Origin: Clostridiales bacterium
Lineage (GTDB): Bacteria > Bacillota > Clostridia > Christensenellales > Borkfalkiaceae
Assembly: GCA_021635425.1 (NCBI GenBank)
Contig: JAJWOJ010000069.1
Coordinates: 1 to 8,349 of the forward strand
Length of the DNA: 8,349 bases
Direction: 5' to 3'
Positions 3,766 to 8,349 of this stretch are shown here, piece by piece. Each line of letters starts with the position of its first letter. Within the stretch, counting starts at the first letter, position 1. The notes beneath the pieces were generated by a model. The model saw nothing but the letters and a program-made list of their open reading frames with translations, was not told where the DNA came from and ran no database searches. A program made the translations under genes and the position numbers.

Positions 3766-6685
3766 AGTTGAAAATCTCTTTATTGAAAGATTAGGGACTA
3801 TCGGTTACAAATATGTTGCATTAAGGGACTATACCGAAGTGGTGCTTAACTTCAAGGCGCAACTTGAAGAGTTCAATAAAGAAGAAATCATCAAAGGCAA
3901 AGGCGTTGCGGAACTGTCGGTTGCTGAATTTGACAGACTTCGCACACAAATAGAAAACAAAACCGTTTACGAGTCGGCAAAAATTTTGCGCGATAAGCAG
4001 GTTTTGGAATTAGACAACGGCAAGCGTATCTATATTGAGTTTTTGTCGAAAGACATAGACCGCAATATTTATCAGGTTACGCACCAAGTAACGATGGATA
4101 AAGACCATATGAATGAAGTCGTTTATAAAAATCGTTACGACGTTACGGTTCTCATTAACGGTTTACCACTCGTTCAGATTGAATTGAAACGCCCCGGCGT
4201 TGAAATCAACGAAGCAATCAATCAGATAAACCGCTATCGCAGATATTCGTTCCGAGGGCTGTTCCATTTCATTCAATGTTTTGTCGTTTCAAACTCTATT
4301 CAGACAAAATATTTCGCAAATGAAAACGAAACAAACGCGGACGGTACATACAAAGCCATACTGAAAAGTCTTGCCTTCTTCTGGACGGACGCGAATAACG
4401 AGCGTATCAACCAACTCAACGAGTTCACGGACGATTTCTTCACGAAATTCAATATAACTGCTCTATTGACGGACTATACCGTATTGCAAGATACAATGAA
4501 AAACATTATCGTAATGCGTCCGTATCAGATTTACGCAACAAAAGCGGTTTTACGTCGTGTGTTGGAAGAAAACCGTAACGGCTACGTTTGGCATACAACC
4601 GGTTCGGGCAAAACACTCACTTCTTTCAAATGCGCGTCCCTTCTCCGTGATAACGGTAGAATTGATAAAGTTTTCTTTTTGGTTGACCGAAAAGACTTGG
4701 ACGACCAAACCGTTGACGAATACAACTCGTTTGAAGAAGATTGCGTCGATAACACCGATTCAACCGCCGAACTCATTAAGCGTTTGAAAAACAGCGGTGA
4801 AAAAATGCTTGTTACGACCATTCAGAAACTCGCTTGCGCACTTCGCAACGAAAAATATAAGTCCGTTATGGAAGCATACAAGACGAAAAAATGTGTGTTC
4901 GTTATCGACGAATGTCATAGAAGTCAGTTCGGGAAAATGCACGGAGATATTCGCAGAAGTTTTCAGAACGCAAACTTTATCGGCTTTACGGGAACACCTA
5001 TTTTTGAAGAAAACAAAGGTGCAACAGGTCAGACAACGGCAGATATTTTCAACGCCGGCAATATGGATGCTTGTTTGCATAAGTATCTTATCAAAGAAGC
5101 CATCGCCGACGGTAACGTTTTGAAATTCTCTGTCGAATATCAAAACACGTTCAACGTTGTTACGACAAACGCTGCCGATATGACGGTAAGACGTATTGTC
5201 CACGAGCAAAGCAATAACCCGAATTTCAATCTCGAAGAATACTGCAAGCGTAACAATATTGATATTTCAAATATTTATAGCGACCAGCAACGTATCGAAC
5301 TCGTTACAAATAACATTTTGGAACATTACGAAAAGCATACGAAAATCGGCACGGATACCTACACGTCGCTCTTTGCAATTCAGTCAGTGCCACTTCTTCA
5401 AAAGTATTACACTGCTTTCAAGAAGTTGAACAAAAAAGGCTTGAAGATTGCGGCAATATTTACTTATGCGGCAAACGAGGATATGGACGAAGGAGCAGAT
5501 ACACCGCAATCGAGAGAGTTTTTGGAACAATGTATCAAGGACTATAACGAAATGTTCTCTGACGGTAAAGAAAAACTGTCTTTCGGTCTTGATACGTTCG
5601 ACGCTTACCGCAAGGATATTGCAAAACGTTTGAAACAAAAAGAAGTTCCGCAGATTGATATTTTGCTCGTTGTAAATATGTTCTTAACGGGATTTGACTC
5701 AAAGCCCCTTAACACGTTGTATTTGGATAAGCCTTTATTCTGGCATTCTCTTGTTCAAGCATACAGCCGCACGAACCGCATTTACAAAGAAACAAAGCAA
5801 TATGGGCAAATAATCACGTTCCGTAATATCAAAGACGAACAGGACAAAGCCCTTAAACTGTTTTCGGGTGATGGTAATCCGAACGCATATTTGCTTGAAA
5901 ATTACGATTATTACGTTGCCGAATATGCCGACAGAGTTGCTGTCTTGCGTAACATTGCACCGTCTTACGACATTGCGGGCAGATTGCAATCCGAAGACGA
6001 CCAAAGAAAGTTTATCGTTGCTTTTCGTTTGGTTGCGCAAACGCTTTCTACGTTAAAAACATTCTCAAAATTCGAGTGGAACGACCTTGCAAACGTTCTG
6101 GACGAAGACGAGTTCTTGGGATATAAATCGTGGTATCTCTACTACTACGATTTAGCAAAGAAAGATAGAGAGAAAAATGTCAAAACAACGCTTGTCGATA
6201 TCGACTTCAATATCGAACTTATCCGCACGGATAAAATCAACGTCGTTTACATTCTCAACCTGTTAAAAGACGTAATCAAGAAAGACGAAAACGAGAAAAA
6301 ACGCTCTATTGACTTGATTTTACGAGAAATCGAACGTTCAGACAACGAGAGGTTGAGAGCAAAACAGGAAATGTTAAAGCGTTTCGTTACGGAAAAGTTT
6401 TTCAGTCTTTCGCCGGACGAAGATATCGTAAAAGCGTATGAAGAATTTGAAGTGCAACAGCAGAATATGGATATCGAAATGTTTGCGGAAGAAACGGGAA
6501 TTGACGTCGATACCATCAAGTCATTTATGTCGGAATATCAATTCAAGCACGTTATCAGTCTTGAAGATATCCGCAAAAGATTAAGTCAAAAAGGATACGG
6601 ACTACTAAAAACAATCAAATTGTCGTCCGAAATAGAAGAATTTGTTAAAGAACAGTACGAAAAATTCAGAGCCGAAGGAGTATAA
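3746..6685 (+). CDS. hsdR: Type I restriction enzyme HsdR, nuclease and translocase subunit
   Basis: This 979-aa subunit translocates unmethylated DNA with ATP and cleaves it, working in complex with HsdM and HsdS. The N-terminal PD-(D/E)xK nuclease has D132, E146 and K148 (YDVTVLINGLP then IELK) with Q160xxxY164 after it. The SF2 helicase core has Walker A TTGSGKT (284-290), motif Ia FLVDRKDLDDQT (311-322), the DECH box (388-391), motif III GFTGTP (413-418), LTGFDS in motif V (647-652) and QAYSRTNR in motif VI (671-678). The C-terminal third is helical and charged, as expected for docking on HsdM. All key residues are present and the length is normal, so it should be active. The start at 3746 follows AAAGGAG at 7 nt and is preferred over the ATG at 3728. 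It overlaps the preceding gene by 20 nt. Confidence 0.97.
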   Translation: MAISEYEVENLFIERLGTIGYKYVALRDYTEVVLNFKAQLEEFNKEEIIKGKGVAELSVAEFDRLRTQIENKTVYESAKILRDKQVLELDNGKRIYIEFLSKDIDRNIYQVTHQVTMDKDHMNEVVYKNRYDVTVLINGLPLVQIELKRPGVEINEAINQINRYRRYSFRGLFHFIQCFVVSNSIQTKYFANENETNADGTYKAILKSLAFFWTDANNERINQLNEFTDDFFTKFNITALLTDYTVLQDTMKNIIVMRPYQIYATKAVLRRVLEENRNGYVWHTTGSGKTLTSFKCASLLRDNGRIDKVFFLVDRKDLDDQTVDEYNSFEEDCVDNTDSTAELIKRLKNSGEKMLVTTIQKLACALRNEKYKSVMEAYKTKKCVFVIDECHRSQFGKMHGDIRRSFQNANFIGFTGTPIFEENKGATGQTTADIFNAGNMDACLHKYLIKEAIADGNVLKFSVEYQNTFNVVTTNAADMTVRRIVHEQSNNPNFNLEEYCKRNNIDISNIYSDQQRIELVTNNILEHYEKHTKIGTDTYTSLFAIQSVPLLQKYYTAFKKLNKKGLKIAAIFTYAANEDMDEGADTPQSREFLEQCIKDYNEMFSDGKEKLSFGLDTFDAYRKDIAKRLKQKEVPQIDILLVVNMFLTGFDSKPLNTLYLDKPLFWHSLVQAYSRTNRIYKETKQYGQIITFRNIKDEQDKALKLFSGDGNPNAYLLENYDYYVAEYADRVAVLRNIAPSYDIAGRLQSEDDQRKFIVAFRLVAQTLSTLKTFSKFEWNDLANVLDEDEFLGYKSWYLYYYDLAKKDREKNVKTTLVDIDFNIELIRTDKINVVYILNLLKDVIKKDENEKKRSIDLILREIERSDNERLRAKQEMLKRFVTEKFFSLSPDEDIVKAYEEFEVQQQNMDIEMFAEETGIDVDTIKSFMSEYQFKHVISLEDIRKRLSQKGYGLLKTIKLSSEIEEFVKEQYEKFRAEGV

Positions 6686-6689
6686 AATT

Positions 6690-8300
6690 ATGGCAACCGA
6701 TATTCAACTTCATAAACAACAAGCACAGGAACTTTCTAATAAACTTTGGGCTATCGCAAACGATTTGCGTGGCACTATGGACGCGAGCAAATTCAAGGAT
6801 TATATTCTCGGTATCATCTTCTATCGTTTCCTTTCCGAAAAGACGGAAAAGTATATGGAAGAAATACTTAAAAACGACGGTATGACTTATGCCGACGCTC
6901 TCGCGTCCAACAATGAAGAATTGCTTGCCGCTCTTGACAAGTATTCTCTTGACAGTCTTGGCTATATCATTCGCCCCGAATATAGTTTCGGCTATATCGT
7001 CAATATGATTGCAGGCAAATACGACGGCAAAGTATTTTCGGTCGATTATCTTGAAAAAGCCATCGCGTCTATTCAGCAATCTACTCTCGGTCAGAAATCG
7101 GAAGCCGCATTTGACGGTATTTTCGACGCAATGGATTTGAAAGACAAAGACTTGGGCAAAGAAGTTTCCGACCGCACAAAACAAATTGCAAAGGTTATAA
7201 ACCGTGTAAACGATATTGAGTTTTCCTACGACGACGCTCAATTTGACGTTCTCGGAACGGCTTATATGATTTTGATAGGTTTATTTGCGTCAGACAGCGG
7301 CAAGAAAGGCGGCGAGTTCTTTACGCCGAGTGCTGTATCTGAACTTTGTAGTAGACTCGCAACAGTAGGTCTGACTTCTGTTAAAAGTGTTTGCGATCCT
7401 ACATGCGGCTCTGCTTCAATGCTTTTGGAAGTTCGTAAAGCGGTTATCGCAAACGGTGGAACGGCTGAACACGCCGTAGGTCATTACTACGGACAAGAAC
7501 TTAACGGAACGACTTACAACCTTGCTCGTATGAATATGTTAATGCACGACGTTCCATATCAATATTTCAATCTTTTCAACGATAATACGCTTGAAAAAGA
7601 TAATTTCAAAAACATAAGAGAAGGTTTCACTGTTCAAGTCGCAAATCCCCCTTATTCTGCAAAATGGTCAGCAGATTCGAAGTTTTTGGAAGATGAAAGG
7701 TTTAGCGGTGCTGGTAAACTTGCGCCATCGAGCAAAGCAGATTTTGCTTTTGTTGAACACATGGTTTATCATATGGCAGATGACGGACGTGTTGCGGTTC
7801 TTCTTCCGCATGGTGTTTTGTTCCGTGGCGGCAGCGAAGATACCATCCGCAGATATTTGATAAAAGATTTGAACGTTCTCGATGCCGTAATCGGCTTGCC
7901 GGCAAACCTTTTCCACGGCACGGGTATTCCCGTATGCTGTCTTGTTTTGCGTAAATACCGTAACGGCAACGCCGGCAATATTTGCTTTATCGACGCAAGT
8001 AAGTATTTCACGCCGGGCAAAAATATGAACCAACTTTCTTCTGACGATATCGACCGTATCGTAAATGCCTATGTTGAGCGTAAAGATATAGATAAATTCT
8101 GCCACGTTGCGACTATGGAAGAAATCGAAAGTAACGATTATAACCTTAACATACCCCGTTATGTCGATACATTTGAAGAGGAAGAAGAAATTGATATCAA
8201 AGCCGTTATGGCGGAAATAAAAGACCTTGAAAGCCAACGTGCAAGCCTTGACGCGGAGATTGACAAATACCTGAAAGAACTCGGAATTTTGGAGGACTAA
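6690..8300 (+). CDS. hsdM: Type I DNA N6-adenine methyltransferase HsdM
   Basis: The 536-aa modification subunit methylates adenine in the target chosen by HsdS, using S-adenosylmethionine, and is needed for restriction too. The N-terminal helical domain (about 10-60, KLWAIANDLRG then ILGIIFYRFLSEK) is typical of HsdM, especially the EcoR124-like (type IC) group. Catalytic-domain motifs follow: GGEFFTP (207-213), the SAM loop DPTCGSAS (236-243), GQE (268-270), LARMNM (278-283), the catalytic NPPY (319-322), and LLPHGVLFRGGSE (371-383). A charged helix (about 500-531) near the end probably contacts HsdS. The SAM loop has Ala242 where Gly is common. The ATG at 6690 lies 4 nt after the hsdR stop, with AAGGAG (6675-6680) inside the hsdR end at 9 nt. 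Confidence 0.97.
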   Translation: MATDIQLHKQQAQELSNKLWAIANDLRGTMDASKFKDYILGIIFYRFLSEKTEKYMEEILKNDGMTYADALASNNEELLAALDKYSLDSLGYIIRPEYSFGYIVNMIAGKYDGKVFSVDYLEKAIASIQQSTLGQKSEAAFDGIFDAMDLKDKDLGKEVSDRTKQIAKVINRVNDIEFSYDDAQFDVLGTAYMILIGLFASDSGKKGGEFFTPSAVSELCSRLATVGLTSVKSVCDPTCGSASMLLEVRKAVIANGGTAEHAVGHYYGQELNGTTYNLARMNMLMHDVPYQYFNLFNDNTLEKDNFKNIREGFTVQVANPPYSAKWSADSKFLEDERFSGAGKLAPSSKADFAFVEHMVYHMADDGRVAVLLPHGVLFRGGSEDTIRRYLIKDLNVLDAVIGLPANLFHGTGIPVCCLVLRKYRNGNAGNICFIDASKYFTPGKNMNQLSSDDIDRIVNAYVERKDIDKFCHVATMEEIESNDYNLNIPRYVDTFEEEEEIDIKAVMAEIKDLESQRASLDAEIDKYLKELGILED

Positions 8301-8302
8301 TT

Positions 8303-8349
8303 ATGTCGAAAAGCAACGAAACAACCCCTAATGTTCCAACTTTGAGATT
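8303..8349 (+). CDS. hsdS: Start of a second specificity-subunit gene (HsdS, 5' end only)
   Basis: The ATG at 8303 is 2 nt after the hsdM stop, with GGAGG (8291-8295) at a 7-nt spacing inside the hsdM end. The frame is open to the edge and gives MSKSNETTPNVPTLR, with the next codon beginning TT. The NVPTLR(F) sequence is the usual N-terminus of full-length HsdS proteins, and the position right after hsdM is the normal hsdS place. Too little is visible to judge its length, target-recognition domains or integrity. Its presence makes the half-size S-like gene at the operon head an additional specificity gene rather than the only one. Confidence 0.75.
   Translation, partial: MSKSNETTPNVPTLR

Noticed and set aside
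4557..6519. Several 60-150-codon frames on both strands within hsdR
   Set aside because: They are overlap shadows of a long gene with complete motifs and lack ribosome-binding sites.
3169..8349. Phase-variable shuffling between the two specificity genes
   Set aside because: Both genes face the same way, too little of the second is visible to find shared repeats, and the recombinase looks like an integrase placed far away.
1..8349. CRISPR arrays, tRNA or rRNA genes
   Set aside because: No regularly spaced repeats and no tRNA- or rRNA-like sequences were seen.

Overview
The window looks like an accessory, mobile-element-borne segment of a low- to mid-GC Firmicute, probably a clostridial-type bacterium. 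The support is strong AAAGGAG/GGAGG Shine-Dalgarno sequences, sigma-A promoters with 17-bp spacers, TGA used as a stop, and gene families typical of clostridial integrative elements. The species cannot be named from the sequence alone.

Layout. Bases 1-1657 are read leftward. They hold a complete large serine recombinase (529 aa), whose last ten codons double as an intrinsic terminator, followed by the first 15 codons of a small unidentified gene that runs off the left edge. Bases 1658-1991 are a non-coding divergent region with short repeats. From 1992 on, everything is read rightward: a 53-aa unidentified protein, then a strongly predicted structured RNA of about 243 nt with its own promoter (2192-2220) and intrinsic terminator (2435-2469), then a SLOG-family (YpsA/DUF1273-like) protein gene (2507-3052) that starts only 37 nt after that terminator.

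A near-consensus promoter (TTGACA-17-TATGAT, 3107-3135) then drives a tightly packed type I restriction-modification operon. It contains a half-size HsdS-like gene with a single target-recognition region (3169-3765), hsdR (3746-6685), hsdM (6690-8300), and the start of a second gene whose N-terminus looks like a conventional HsdS (8303 to the right edge). Junctions are a 20-nt overlap, a 4-nt gap and a 2-nt gap, so co-transcription and translational coupling are likely.

How the parts may work together. The recombinase most likely mobilises the segment. HsdR, HsdM and HsdS form a DNA methylation and restriction complex. The SLOG protein belongs to a nucleotide- or ligand-binding fold often found in defence and mobile contexts. 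The least explained part is the structured RNA ahead of the SLOG gene. It could be a free small RNA or an attenuator-type leader: it contains mutually exclusive pairings that could connect its terminator and a hairpin covering the SLOG ribosome-binding site. The extra half-size HsdS at the head of the operon is the second unusual point.
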